A DNA stretch of 64,000 nucleotides from Misgurnus anguillicaudatus. Taxonomy: Eukaryota > Chordata > Actinopteri > Cypriniformes > Cobitidae. The notes beneath the pieces were generated by a model. The model was not told where the DNA came from, made no database searches, and saw only the letters and a list, made by a program, of their open reading frames with translations. The position numbers and the translations under genes are program-made. The stretch is taken from NCBI RefSeq assembly GCF_027580225.2, contig NC_073339.2:43647501-43711500 (forward strand), written 5' to 3'. Positions 12,145-24,330 of the stretch are shown piece after piece; position 1 is the stretch's first letter; every line of letters begins with the position of its first letter.

Positions 12145-13544
12145 TAGGGGTGAGCGATAAACCGGTAGATACGATAAACTGGAAATTTGTCAACCGGTAG
12201 AGATTTTGGACTATCGTCTCTATTAAGTTTACGCAACCCCGTCATGTTGCTGTGCGCGTGGTCATGAAAACTTTACATTGTACACAAATTTAAGCACCGC
12301 AGTTTTAAAACAAGTGATTTTGAGCCGTTGAAACACAAACAACAGTGCTTAATGTGCGCACAGTTTCTGTGTGTGAGGAGCGCGTAAGTTGCGCACCAGC
12401 TGCTCATTAAAGGGATAGTTCACCCAAAAATGAAAATAATGTCTTTAATGACTTCAGAACACAGTTTAAGATGTTTTATATTTAGTCCGAGAGCTTGTTG
12501 ACCCTTCATTAAAAAAATCTTCGTACGGTATACTGTCCATGTCCAGAAAGTTAATAAAAACAGTGGGTCAGTTAGAATGTGTTGAAGCATTGAAAATAAA
12601 TTTTTGCACAAAAGTAACAAAAATTACTAGAGTCACATGATTGCAGTGATGCGGATGATGTACGAAGCGGCTGACGTGTTATCTGGTCCACCCCGACTGT
12701 TTTTTTTTTTGTACGCCTGGGCTTCGTTTACTGTCTGACGGAGACGCACGCTGTAAAAAAAACTTTGCAAACATGTCTGAGGATAACACATCATCTGTGT
12801 CACTGCAGTCATGTGACTTTAATCTCGCGCTTGCCCTTCACAACAGACACGGAAGGGAAGACAATAATAAAGTCGTAATTTTTGTTATTTTTGGACAAAA
12901 ATGTATTTTCAATGCTTCAACACATTCTAACTGACCCATTGATGTCACATGGACTACTTTGATGATGCTTTTATTACTCTTCTGGACATGGACAGTATAC
13001 CGTACATAGATTTTTAATGAATGTTCAACAAGCTCCCAAACTAAATATAAAACATCTTAAACTGTGTTCGGAAGATGAACGGAGGTTTTATGAGTTTGGA
13101 AAGACATGAGGGTGAGTCATTAATGACATTATTTAAATTTTTGGGTGAACTATCCCTTTAAGCTCGTGAGCATTTTTGCCGCTTTATTGGCCTTACACAT
13201 ATGCATCAAAATTCCCATTTTTGCAAGTATTCTTATAAACACAACCATTTAGGTCTTGAGAGAAAGTAAACAGCTGAAAAAGAAACCGCATTTGTAATAT
13301 ATTGGGCCCGGCCTTTGGTCTTAAAGGGGAAGTTACCCAATTTTGTTCTTGTCACTGATGTTAATCAAACAGCACTGAGAGAAAATCTCTCACTGCTCTT
13401 GACTAAATCACTTTTCTACCTTTAATAAGATTACATAAAAACCTTATTAAAAGATAAAAAACTCTACCGTGATACATTTTGTTATCATGATATAAAATGA
13501 ATCCTTCCCTGATATTAGATTTTTGGTCATATCGCCCACCCCTA
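12145..13544. mobile_element. hAT-like element carrying a nested TTAA MITE
   Basis: Inverted ends are TAGGGGTGAGCGATA (12145) and ATATCGCCCACCCCTA (to 13544). The flanking 8-mers are GTGTGTAT (12137-12144) and TTGTGTAT (13545-13552), matching at 7 of 8 positions. The middle is occupied by a second element at 12407-13161. No transposase frame remains. Confidence 0.8.
12407..13161. mobile_element. TTAA-bounded MITE nested in a hAT element
   Basis: Starts TTAAAGGGATAGTTCACCC and ends GGGTGAACTATCCCTTTAA, with TTAA at 12407-12410 and 13158-13161. Long subterminal inverted repeats follow: ACACAGTTTAAGATGTTTTA near 12460 pairs with TAAAACATCTTAAACTGTGT near 13050, and both sides carry the GACAGTATACCGTAC motif in opposite orientations. 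Confidence 0.85.
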
Positions 13545-13552
13545 TTGTGTAT

Positions 13553-14428
13553 CTAAACTTCAACTATCATATTCATCCAAAGCTTAAATCTACAATCAAC
13601 CAATGGAAAACACATCAGTATGAATACTTGTAAAGCAGTAGCAGTGATTTAACTTCATTGTGTTTCAGGTATTTTTATACTTGTGTTAACTAATTAATCT
13701 TTAGTAAAGGCAGTCCCGGCAAACTTCCACCCGTTCCTGTGGCATAAGGAGGTTTGTCTTTGTTTTACCATGGGAGAGCTATTTGGGTCGGAAGTTATTT
13801 TGGGACGCTTTGCTAGAAATACCTGTGGGAGTGTGTAACAGTCAAAGAGACCATCTTTATGTTAGAAATCTGTGTATGCATTTAAATGGGTTGGTTGCAT
13901 CTATTTCTCATTTATCCAATTATAAGTCATTTGATTCGCAGATGTGAAATGTCAGACTCCGGCAGGTGTGAAAAGATCGTCCTCCCCGTCTCAAATCCCA
14001 TGGTTTCGCTTTCGCTCTTGGCACGGGCTCATTCCCTGGAGGTCGGAACGTCCCGTGTGCCTCGAGAACAATAGGAGAGATATGTGATCCAAATAGATGA
14101 CTTACAATCCCCTGTTAGCTGGAGTGTTAATTACATACAGGAGAAAAGGGGGTAAACGTGTCGATTTTAAAGCTTGCACTCTCAATGGCCAAAGATGAGC
14201 ATGCCCCTGATTTTCTCGCTTTACGATGTGCATTTAGACAGCAAACAACCCGTCTGAGGCGATTCAAAATGGCCACAGAAAGTAGGCTGCGCGGCTCTGT
14301 CTTAATGGACTGAACTCAATGAACTTGCCTTCGAAGGGAAGGTGGGGGCCGTCGCGCATCCCTGAGATGGTGGGATAAACGTGAAAACGGCAGCTCAAGG
14401 TGCAGACGCTCAGTGGATTTGTTCGTTT

Positions 14429-14430
<2 letters not shown>
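13553..14430. other. Intron 1 single-copy stretch
   Basis: Mixed composition, no recognisable gene or repeat. About 13880-14400 is GC-richer than the flanks. Confidence 0.35.

Positions 14431-14461
<31 letters not shown>
14431..14461 (+). repeat. (GT)n microsatellite
   Basis: An uninterrupted GT run of about 15 units. It produces His-Thr repeats in minus-strand open frames, which are therefore not genes. Confidence 0.95.
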
Positions 14462-14465
<4 letters not shown>

Positions 14466-14581
14466 GCATGCGACTGCTCGGTAAGAGGGAATGCGTTTAG
14501 CTGTGGCAACATTCCCACAGTGTGTGCAGTAATGCGATAGATCAGAATAATGTAATACTGAGGAGAGAAGAAGGTGTATGG

Positions 14582-14690
14582 TACAGTATTGTGCAAACGT
14601 ATTCCTGTAGCTCAACTGGTAGATGTCTTTAATGCTTTTTTATGCATTGGGCAGATGCTTTCAAGCCATTTCCAGTGCAACATACAATCC
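14582..14690 (+). repeat. Transposon-end plus SINE-head fragment
   Basis: ACAGTATTGTGCAAA at 14583-14597 resembles the terminal repeat at 27229. It is followed by TTCCTGTAGCTCAACTGGTAG (a tRNA A-box SINE head), then by ATGCATTGGGCAGATGC, which resembles the SINE tail in the opposite orientation. A composite of repeat pieces rather than one intact element. Confidence 0.55.
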
Positions 14691-14729
14691 TAAAAATAAA
14701 GGTATCTTATAGAATAACCTTTTTTATAG

Positions 14730-15275
14730 TATGCGCTACAATAGCTTTTCTATTACCCTTTAAATTGACATTGCGAATTAAAATTACGAACAATGGAAAC
14801 TCCAAAAACGGGCTTATATTGCAAAAAACCGGAAAGGGTGTATTTCTCAAAACTGCATATGCAAAAAAGTCACATAATTATTATTTGAAGATGACGCGTT
14901 ATGTACTAAAACCTCCCAAAAACACCTCATGTCTGCTCCCAAGTATAACAGGCTTTCCTTGCCAATAATGTTTGGATACATTTCTTTTGATTTAAATAAT
15001 CTACTATACCTCCAAGAAACACCTATACGCTCCTAAGTATAAGAGGCTTTCCTTGGCATTAATGCTTTTACGTCTCCTTCGGTTAAAAATAGTGCCTAGT
15101 AGCGTGGTGGATGTGATATTAGTAAACCTACCAACATCATTCAATGTGATGTTTTGGAATGACTACGTTTTAATCGCATATCATCGGTTAATGGATACGC
15201 CATCGTTTCGCAATAGTTTTTTGTCTACATTTAGAAAATAACGCTAAAGTTTTGCGCAAATCTGCAATGGAGACA
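14730..15275. repeat. Dispersed repeat, copy 1 (paired with 24840-25400)
   Basis: Near its end it reads TTTTTTGTCTACATTTAGAAAATAACGC, shared with slight changes with 25335-25372. The starts also correspond (a GCGAATTAAAA-type segment, then CAATGGAAA, then ATATTGCAAAAAA). The two copies are in the same orientation. Ends and class are not resolved. Confidence 0.6.
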
Positions 15276-17485
15276 CAGCTATTGTTGGCATCGGTTTGGT
15301 GTGTCACTACCTATACAGTCTGTTGTATGACTTTGTTCATACAAATACTGTGTATACAAATCACTTAATTGAAATTTCATACTGACATACTAAAGCCCAT
15401 AGTCTGTTTTTTACGTGTATGCGAACGTACGTGCACAGCCTTGCAAAGTATAGTTTATTTGACTCGTTTGGTACACAGAAGTTCGAAGCATGCGCATTGC
15501 GACAAAATGCAATGCATCTCATGGGCTACATACTACATTCTCCTGTACACGCATGTGCGATCTACACATATAATGTACGCAGGATTTCAATAGGACTGTA
15601 CGGCGGTGTGCGTTCAGTCTGATGACGAAAATTACGTCATGCGCATTTTACGTGGACCCTTGAGTATGCTAAAAAGTGGACCATACTTTGGCCTTAAAGG
15701 AAAAGATATAAATAAACATCTTGGGCACATTAGATGCTTTACAGAGACCTTTGCACTGTATTCCCTATCGGTGCATCTTCTCAACACACTTTCTAGACTT
15801 TCTGACTCTTACGATCTTGTTACCTTGTCGGCCTATTCATTAAAAACGTTGAACGTGTCCAAATACACTAGGCAACCTTCAGTTTTAGACCAGACATTTT
15901 GTTTTCTCTGCCAGAGCTACTGACAATTTTAAGGCTTGCATGCAACCAAACTGCCAAATGAAATTGTATTTTGGTGAGACACTGGACCAGGCTAAAGGGT
16001 GCACCGGTGCATAAGAGGAGCTTTGGGAATCTCCTCACACCAGGCCTGTTGCACTGTGTCGAATGTGCACTGCATAACAACACAATGACCCGCTGTAGAG
16101 GGATGTTCACTGTAAGCTTACCCAGCCCGAACCCTTTGATCCTGGCCTTTGTAATGCAAATCGAAAAGAGAGGGCACCAGGGACGATTTTCATGTTAGAA
16201 CTAAGGGTCCTCACTTGAAATTTGCACTACACGGTTAAATTACAATGGTCTCATGCAGGTAAGGTGCTTGAAGTCTGATGTAACCCTTATTACTGGTGTC
16301 GTAATATTCAAGGACCAGTCTGTGAAAACCCAGCTTGAGTGATTTTTTTGTGATTTACTGTTATCTACATACAATCATCAAGGTTATCATCAATAACCTT
16401 GATATGTTTAATAACTAAAACATAGATTAGATAGGATATGTATGGATAGACAGATCCCACATACATCCATTTTCTCTTTAGCATTGAAGACCCTGGCCTG
16501 GTCCTTACATTGTTCTCATTATAAGGATTAGGCCCACTGCCTCGTGCCACAACAGGTCGCCTCATCCTCAGGGCAGACCCCCCATCCCCTTGTATGTTAA
16601 CAAGCTGTTAACCCTCATTTAAATATGAGCTACACCCCCTTAAACTCACCCTCTATGAATAGACTCACGCTGAGACCTAATGCTTTTTAATGAAAATTGG
16701 TGGATCTTGATAAGATTAAGTAGCATTGCCAGACTGCGACCCATAAAGCCAACCCATGAACTCATAAACTCCCAAATCCTGTTAAAGCAAGATAGTGGAT
16801 CCTGGCACTGTCGTTCGGATTATCTCCTTAATTTTCATTCAAGAACCATCACTGCGTATAAATCAATAAAAAATATATTGGATTGACATTTAAGTATTTC
16901 CGTTCTCATTTGGCCCTCCGAAAGTTTTTGTGGATTAATACAGCACTCACTCCCTTTTAGCTCTCTCAAATCGTTGGGAGGGAAATGTCAACAGTAATTC
17001 ATATTTAAATGAACTCCCTCTGACAATTAAAGTCACAATAGCCCTGACGCATGCGGCGAGCGCTGGGGCCGCGGAGTGCACAAAGCGCAGTTGCACGCCT
17101 GACATAGTTTTGCTGATGAAGTGTCTGACTGGGGCTCTGTCTGTACCCATGCAGTGACCTCTAACCCAGGGTTTTCAGCAAACCGCTACATAACTATCAG
17201 TGCATTGTGCTGAAACGGCAGATGAATGGCTAGTATGTAGTTGAATTGAGGTGACTTGCTGCCACAGAAGTGGGCTCTGCCTTAGTTAAATACTGTATAT
17301 CATCTACAGTAAAATGGCAGGGAAGACTCTTTCTGTGCAGTTGTGTGATTTAATTTGTTCTATATTGAAACTGCTACCACTAACAACTTTTAAGACAATT
17401 ACTGTTTATATAACCTAGTTTCTAAACATATGCCAATGATCAAAAGAAGTGTTCTTTGGGTCCTTTTTTTCTGCGTATTTTTAAC
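15276..17485. other. Intron 1 stretch with possible degraded repeats
   Basis: About 15290-15680 has a CpG- and palindrome-rich look typical of old DNA transposons, but no ends could be defined. The remainder to 17485 is unremarkable single-copy-like DNA. Confidence 0.35.
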
Positions 17486-18010
17486 AAATAAATAAAAAAC
17501 TAAAAAGTTTAGTTCTAAAAAAAATAGTTTTTATATATTTGTTTTCAGATAAACCAAATACAAAGTTATTTTAGTTAATATGCTTATTACATAAAATAAT
17601 TTTATGTAATAAAAACATGTAATAAACAAATAAAAACTTTAAATAAATAAAAAACTAAAAAGTTTAGTTCTAAAAAAAAATAGTTTTTATATATTTGTTT
17701 TCAGATAAACCAAATACAAAGTTATTTTAGTTAATATGCTTATTACATAAAATAATTTTATGTAATAAAAACATGTAATAAACAAATAAAAACTTTTTTT
17801 TACAAAAATGCTAATTATAATTATTGCATTTTATTTGCGATGACCTGGAAGATTTTGCGTCCATTTTTTCTCCGTATTTTTAACAAATCAAAAAAATTAT
17901 GTATTTGTTTTCAGATAAACCAAATACAAAGTTATTTTAGTTAATATCCTTATTAAATAAAATAATTTAAACAAATAAAAACTTTATTTTACAAAAATGC
18001 TAATTATAAT
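17486..18010. repeat. Tandem repeat, 155-bp unit, about 2.8 copies
   Basis: The unit 17486-17640 (TAAAAAACTAAAAAGTTTAG, later TTGTTTTCAGATAAACC, later ATGTAATAAAAACATGTAAT) is repeated almost exactly at 17641-17796. A more diverged, shortened copy lies at about 17868-18010. The first and third copies share the preceding segment CCGTATTTTTAAC or CGTATTTTTAAC, so the array was longer or rearranged. Confidence 0.85.
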
Positions 18011-19554
18011 TACTGCAATTTATTTGCGTTGACCTGGAAGATTTAGATGACAATTATGTCCCAGGTTAAAGACCCCAAAGTTTAGCGGTTTCTTGAAAAC
18101 GCTAGAAAACTGGTAAAAATTCCTTATTTGTGTTTTTATTTTTTAAATATATTAAAGGTACAAAAAGTCATAAACAATAGTCTGAAAATACGTCAATATC
18201 TTTTTTTTTTGGGGGGGGTAAATGTTCTGAATACAGTTCTAATTAAAATTTTGACATTTAACATTGCATATTTAAAATATAACAAATATTTTTATTAAAT
18301 TTTTTTTGTCATGGTAAAAAAGGAAAAACAACTGGACGTAAAAGTATAAAAAGAGTTTGGATTTTTTCTGCTCTTTTCAAACAAGACAAACACCTTTGGC
18401 CACTGCATGGTCACATATTAAATTGCTTTTATTATTAGCTAAAAATTGTTAAATAAACATGAATCAGATCTGAAAAACTCATTTCTAGACCTCTGTGCTT
18501 GCTTTGAAAGCAAAAACATGTCCTACATAAACGCCCTTTAAAAACATGTCAGATTGGGGTCAATGGACGTGACCCCAAACTACAGCTTCTTCAAGTCTCA
18601 CTGACTGATATTGAAAACATGTAGCGTTGGGAATACCTAATTGCGTTCCTTCCTCCGACAGTAAAACTAGCTTCAAATGGTCTAGCGCTGATTGATCCAC
18701 GTACATCAGAGAGCCAGTTTATTGCTAATTACACCGCCTTTCCCCCTTAAGCGCAAACGTAAGATTAGCGCTAAAGCTCAGGAGAGACACAAACACTCTG
18801 AGCGCTTTATTTGCCTACGGCTTGTAAAAATGTGCCAGGCTTCTGCGCGAGTGTGATTTTTTAAATGCCGTTATGTCATATCTGTTATATTGTCGCCGCC
18901 TGGTTATCAGACTCCGAACGCAGGGCACACCGTACCCCTAGCACCTTTAAACAAGCTGCGGCAAGCATCTCCGATAAAACCGTAACCGAACAGATCGCGT
19001 AAGCAAAGGTAGCCTAATAAGCATGCTTAATTAAGCCGTTACCCTTCCCACTCCCGTTATATATGCGGTGATGCCAAACGCTGTGTTTGGAAAAGGACAG
19101 GTTCATATATCAACAAGATGACAAACGTCCTCAACGGACACATTTACATCTTTATCTGCAGCCATTATTTTGCTCCCCAATGCACACGGTGCTGTTAATG
19201 CTTGCGTCAACAGGCCTCTACCGGATACATTTCACAAGGCCAAGCTTTGCCTTTACGGTAACTTAAAAATGTCAGGAAGCATTAGTCTGCATTCAGCTAA
19301 AATAATGTGAGCGTTCTTACATGCAAAGTAGAAACTATTCCTGTAACATAAACTTAAAGATATCTTGCATGTTTTTCTGGTCATCTGAAGTTTGTTCAAC
19401 TCAAAACTAAATTTAAAAAAAGTTCCATTAGAGTTAAAGCTAATTTCAAATGCTCCTTTTTCTCAACCACATTGGAGCCTGACATCAATGTTGTCTGACT
19501 TCTGCATCTCCTGCGTTTGCCTAAGACTACGTGTGAATGTGTGTGTGCAGGCTT
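18011..19554. other. Intron 1 stretch without recognised elements
   Basis: AT-rich to about 18600, then more balanced single-copy-like DNA. No gene or complete repeat seen. Confidence 0.4.
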
Positions 19555-19890
19555 ACCGCAGATGAGATGTGGGTTATTTTTAGGCGCCGCCTGGCGAGGC
19601 TGTAAATGGGAGTTGCGAGGGCCAGTGTTGATGAGATCACGCCCGGCCCCATCATTCCCGTCCTATCGATCGTCCACGGCCTGAAGGGGGATTGTGTCTC
19701 TGGGTGCCGCCAGCTGGCCGGTCCCCTCCTGAATCAAAGCACCGGCAGGTGGTCATTTGTGTTGCCCCCCTCTCCCTTTAGCCAAGTCTTACATTACAGA
19801 TCAATGGCCGATCGGAGAACGGGCTGGATGAGTTTCACTTCTGAGCCCATCCGTCAGGAGGGTGTCATTGGAGTAAGTGGATATCTGGAG
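19555..19890. promoter_or_regulatory. Candidate conserved non-coding element, intron 1
   Basis: A GC-rich, apparently non-repetitive island in an AT-rich intron. It carries several E-boxes (CAGCTGG and GCAGGTGG at 19710-19750), a CGATCG palindrome near 19670 and a GGCGCCGCCTGGC segment at its start. The 120-codon frame beginning at 19606 has no recognisable domain. The enhancer role is inference. Confidence 0.3.
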
Positions 19891-19984
19891 TCAGTATGTG
19901 TATATCTAAAAGAACAAAATAGCTCTTTTGGTCAGGGTTCTTTGTTGTGTGCTATGGCTAATAACTAGCAGTATGCACACTAAA

Positions 19985-20815
19985 CACAGGACGTCGGATA
20001 GACGTGCAGATCATGTCGATATTGGGTCCGTCGGTGCATGACCAATTCTGGACATCTATTCGACGTCCAAACTAGGTCCACTCTTTGGACGTCCAACCAT
20101 GACCCTACTTAGACGTCATATTTATGGGCAACATTTGACGTTTGAACTGGGTAATTCTTTGGACATCATTTGGACGTCTATGACAGGCCCATATTACATG
20201 ATTAGGCCTATAAAAATGTGTTTATTTACAAATATCAGCATTATTGTACCAACATGATTAATACTTACGAATAGTCTATATTATTTATACAGTACTGTTT
20301 TTTCTTCTCTCTTGAATTATATACAAATTCATCTAAATGTACAATTAAAAATCTGTAATTAAATGTGTAGTTCGGTATATTAAAAGTATATGACCATACT
20401 AACAATTTAAAATGAAAATATTCTTACCTATTCTCATAATGTTGAGTTCATGCTATGAATGCAATAAGTGTGCCTTATATACAATGTTAAGATATGGCTG
20501 TGTGGCCGAGTGGTTAGCGAGACTTGTTTATAACCCAGAGATCGATAGTTCGAATCCTACAGCCGGCAGGAAATGACCGAAGTGTTTCGGTGTTGCAATG
20601 GATGGGTGAAGTGCAGAGACAATCATCTCTTTTTTGCTTTGTCCATGTCTCTTTTCCTTACACGGAGGTCCTACGGATGTAAACATTTAGACGTGCAGAA
20701 CACGTCAAAAAAAAGACGTCGCCTGGGCTACAAAACAACCCCTTTTATGGACTGGATTCGGACGTCCAAAATTTACATGAAAAAGACGTCATTCCGACGT
20801 CACTTTGATGGTGTT
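19985..20815. repeat. GACGTC-rich repeat element with a tRNA-like insert
   Basis: Two flanks are dense in GACGTC or GACGTCCAAA motifs: 19990-20190, and 20684-20802. Between them is AT-rich DNA and the tRNA-like segment at 20496-20568. The clustered motif is not explained by base composition. The element's class and ends are not resolved. Confidence 0.5.
20496..20568 (+). repeat. tRNA-Ser/Leu-like SINE head or tRNA pseudogene
   Basis: GGCTGTG at the start pairs with TACAGCC at the end (7 bp, one wobble). A TGGCCGAGTGGTTAG A-box of the serine/leucine tRNA type and a GTTCGAATCC B-box lie between. The long variable arm of real serine and leucine tRNAs is missing and no clean anticodon stem forms, so I call a tRNA-derived repeat rather than a functional gene. 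Confidence 0.65.
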
Positions 20816-21070
20816 ATTGGGAACTTCGTTACCAACAGTAAATAAAACAAGGCACACTTAAAAAATGGAGACAGGACTGCATTTAGTTACAATCCAAACG
20901 TGACGGGGATCTTTACAAAATTAGTCAAAAAAGAAAAACAAACGCCAATTAGGTGCGTTTCCATCAAGTTGTTTGAGCGAATAATGGTCGTATTGGGAAC
21001 TTTGTGACCAACAGTAACTAAAACAAAGCATGCTTAAAAAATGAAGACAGGACTGAATTTAGTTACAATT
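20814..21070 (+). repeat. Direct duplication of a ~78-bp segment
   Basis: The segment at 20814-20891 (ATTGGGAACTTCGTTACCAA...) recurs at 20991-21070 (ATTGGGAACTTTGTGACCAA...) with about 90% identity by eye. They are separated by about 100 bp that includes GGTGCGTTTCCATCAAG, the start motif of another dispersed repeat. Confidence 0.7.
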
Positions 21071-21172
21071 GGGCAAGTTATAAATTTACTAGTAGCGCAG
21101 CTTGTAATTGCCAAACTGAATGCTGAGAGCACAGAAGAAGAAATGCAGAATTTCTGATGCAGGCACTAGCAG

Positions 21173-21650
21173 TAAAGGGCTTGTTATAGTTGTGCGTAGG
21201 TCCTACGGCGTAGCCGTGACAGCGTAGGTTCCGCGTCCGCGTTGATGTGCAAACATACGTGCAGACCACCGTAGGCAGTATTCACGCGTGTAACCACAAT
21301 AGCAGCACGACCGCCAAAGAAGAAGAAGCTTGGCAAGTTAACCTACAAACGAAGAAGAAACAGCAACTTGTTGTGTATGATTTGAGAAGACCAGCAATGA
21401 TGGAAGTAAATAAACAGCGACTTTTGTTGCAATTTGAGTTAAATCACTTCTCAACTTGGCTCATCTTTGTTCTCACCGTCGCAAATGGAAATACCTACTG
21501 TATGACGCAGTTTTTTTACCTGACGGGAGGGGTTCTGGTGGACCAATCACAGCACTTGGGGTCCGCGTAAAACAGATGCGCTGTTAAAAATTTTGCAAGG
21601 TGCACGTCAGGCTACGTAGAACTTACGCACGACTATAAATCAGCCTTAAG
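21173..21650. mobile_element. Non-autonomous DNA transposon, imperfect inverted ends
   Basis: The left end AAGGGCTTGTTATAGTTGTG with GCGTAGGTCCTACGGCGTAG corresponds inversely to CTACGTAGAACTTACGCACG and ACTATAAATCAGCCTT on the right. The CpG-rich TACG/CGTAG pattern of both ends resembles a common fish transposon family. The TSD is not clear. Confidence 0.6.
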
Positions 21651-24330
21651 GGCATTGAGATGACGTCGAACCCCATATATGGTAAAGACAACGACAGCGG
21701 AAACAGCTAGATGGTCAGTTTCGTGGGTTTAATGTTTGCTGCGATATAATTTATTCTGCAAATTTGATCGTAAAAACATTTTTTGTGAAATTAAGGGACT
21801 TTTATTCAAAATTTGGCGTTTCCATCACTCGTTTCTTATGCGATACTTCAAAACGTGCATAAAATCTGTGTGTTGAAAACCTAGCTAATGTTGCATCATC
21901 AACACTTCATCCTAAGGAAACAGTAAAACAAGAAGTGTTGCAAAAATAGTTAAGCTAATAGAAAACTATGTATGCATTTTAAATGTGCCGTAAACAACCA
22001 GACGATGCTTAGACACAAAGCAATTCACCCAACTTGGCCTTCTTTTTGGCAGCATACATTAATGAAGACGCGTACATTAATCACTTTTAACTCCGAAGCT
22101 AATTTGCCCAAATTGTTTGGTATAATTTTCTATTTAAATGATCATTAAAATGACTTTTAAAGGTTAAATACTTTGTAGCATTGAAAAGCTGTAATAAATA
22201 TACAAAATAATAATAAATGCATATTTACACCTGCTTTGCATATCTCACTTTTTATCATTTCTCATTAGTTTGCAACCTGTATCCCACATACACAATGCAT
22301 TTGCTAAATTTGCAAAATAATAATATTATTTTTCATATGGCTCACACATACCGGCAATTTATTTACAATATTGTCCCTTAAATGCGGTATAAATTACTTA
22401 AGAAGAATGCATATGCCTAATACATAAATGAAAATTGATTGAATGCTGAATTAAGCATGCAGTGTGGTGAGGTCAACAGCGTAGCATGCTACCTTTCAAA
22501 TGTTTGATACTGTTTCACATATTCCTAAAGAATAGGCAGTACAGTGCAATATGCAAGCATAGCCAATGTCTCTTTAAGTGCACGTGGTCTTAAACGGAGG
22601 TCGATAGGGAGACCTCAGATGTCCCAGTGCAAAATTTTCCCATTGTTGAAATTGGAAACCCATTGCGCACAGGTACTTGCCGCAGAGAAACAGGCCAGCA
22701 TATTTTCCACTCTCTGAACTTTTGACAAATGTACCGACATGGCGATCAACAACCTGACCTGACAAATAACCCTGTTCCTCGGTTTTCGGAGAGCTTGTTG
22801 CCTTTCTGCTGCCAGCGGCCTTTGGCTTCGAACGGGTGACGCTAAATCATCTCCCAAAAATTAATAGAGCATTTCTCTGTCAACTCGCTTAACATCTGTT
22901 TGCATTTGATCTGCGTTTCTTCTAGGGCTCCTCATTCATTTTTATAACCAGCTTGTTTTATTAGCTTTGCTCTCTGTCAACTGCGGGGAAGTTGCATTTC
23001 GATGCTAATTGGCACGGTATCCCCGCTGAGCACGGGGGGAATATCGTATGGGGGTATCTTCAACTCATTTTTCAAATCAGATTATCTTATATCAAACTTA
23101 ATAAAATGGGAGCAGTACCCATCTCACATTACGCTCACCCATCGCTCGGTTTATGGCGGCCGTAAAACGTCGGGGCGCTGCCATGACAGAGTTTCGGTGG
23201 CTAGAGGGCGTGCTGGGACAGAGGAGGAAGTAACGTGTTGTCACAGGTGCACAGATGCAGAAAAGATAACTGCGCAGCGGGTTCGACTATAGGAGGCAGA
23301 TGTGTCAACGTCGCTGTCATAACGACTGATCCCGTGCCAGGTTTGCCCCTTTACAGATAATAGATCGGCGTCGCACTCACGGCAAGGAACAGGTCACAAA
23401 TCAGCAGAGATGGACGGGCGTCGGAAAAAAAGGGTACTTACGTGACTGACAGTTAAGGGCCTTGTGTTTCTCGCTCTCATATTCTCAGCTGCGCTCGCTG
23501 CAGGGCACGTCACAGATGACTCACTTTATCAGTTTAAACCTCACAATGTTTGACAGTCACTCATTCCACGACGTGGTGCGAGATGCCGACAGGGGGTCTT
23601 CACTCGCACGGCTGCGGCGCACAATGACATCAGATACTGTTGTATTTTCACGCTGTGTAAATCTGCTTTGGAGTTGATTTTATCAGTTTATTTATACATT
23701 TATATCTCTATATCTTTGTTTACTATTAATACCATCTTAAAAATAAAGGACTGTATGGTTCCATAGAGAACCTTTAACATCCACAGAACCTTTCTGTTGC
23801 ATAAAGGGGGGGGATGACTTGCGTTATTTTGTTTATCTGCGATGCGTATTGCAATATGAGAAATACTGGATGACTTCACAACACTACTTGAAAAGCACTG
23901 TTTGATAGGAATTTACTTCTGCCTTGAATTTCTTGTTTACATCTGTGATTGCAACGCAAGTAAAATAGTTGCGTGATGGTATAACATACCTCTTGTCAAG
24001 AGACTAGATTCTTTAGGATGCATATTATTTGTTATCACAATGTCTTTTGCAAGGTGAAATGTTATTGAATCTTTGATTTTTCTCTGCCGTTTAATTAATC
24101 TTTCAGAAAAAATGCCATGCATGTTCTGCGATGCAACTATTGAAGATGCATACATTGCGGTGTCGATATTGAAACAATATATTGTGCAGCCCTAGTTGGT
24201 ATTAAATTATGTCTTTTTGTGGCAATCGACATAAATAAATTATTCCTTTATAGGTTTTTATTTTTAAAATCCGTAACTGTGGTATAATCACAATAATACA
24301 CGGGCTTAAGTGTCTTTTGTATAAAACAAT
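21651..24330. other. Intron 1 stretch, part GC-rich (22990-23680)
   Basis: 22990-23680 is CpG-rich and looks single-copy (for instance the ATGGCGGCCGTAAAACG segment near 23153), a candidate conserved non-coding block. Around 23755-23810 is a fragment of the common AGAACCTTT repeat. 23840-24195 ends in ATATTGTGCAGCCCTA, which looks like a solitary hAT-type right end; no matching left end was found. Confidence 0.4.

Noticed and set aside
14264..14615. Open frames with His-Thr repeats
   Set aside because: Translation of a (GT)n microsatellite.
20496..20568. Functional tRNA gene
   Set aside because: The A and B boxes and acceptor stem are present, but the anticodon arm and long variable arm of the Ser/Leu type are not.
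23840..24195. A complete hAT element ending TGCAGCCCTA
   Set aside because: Only a right-type end is visible; no matching left end or 8-bp duplication was found.
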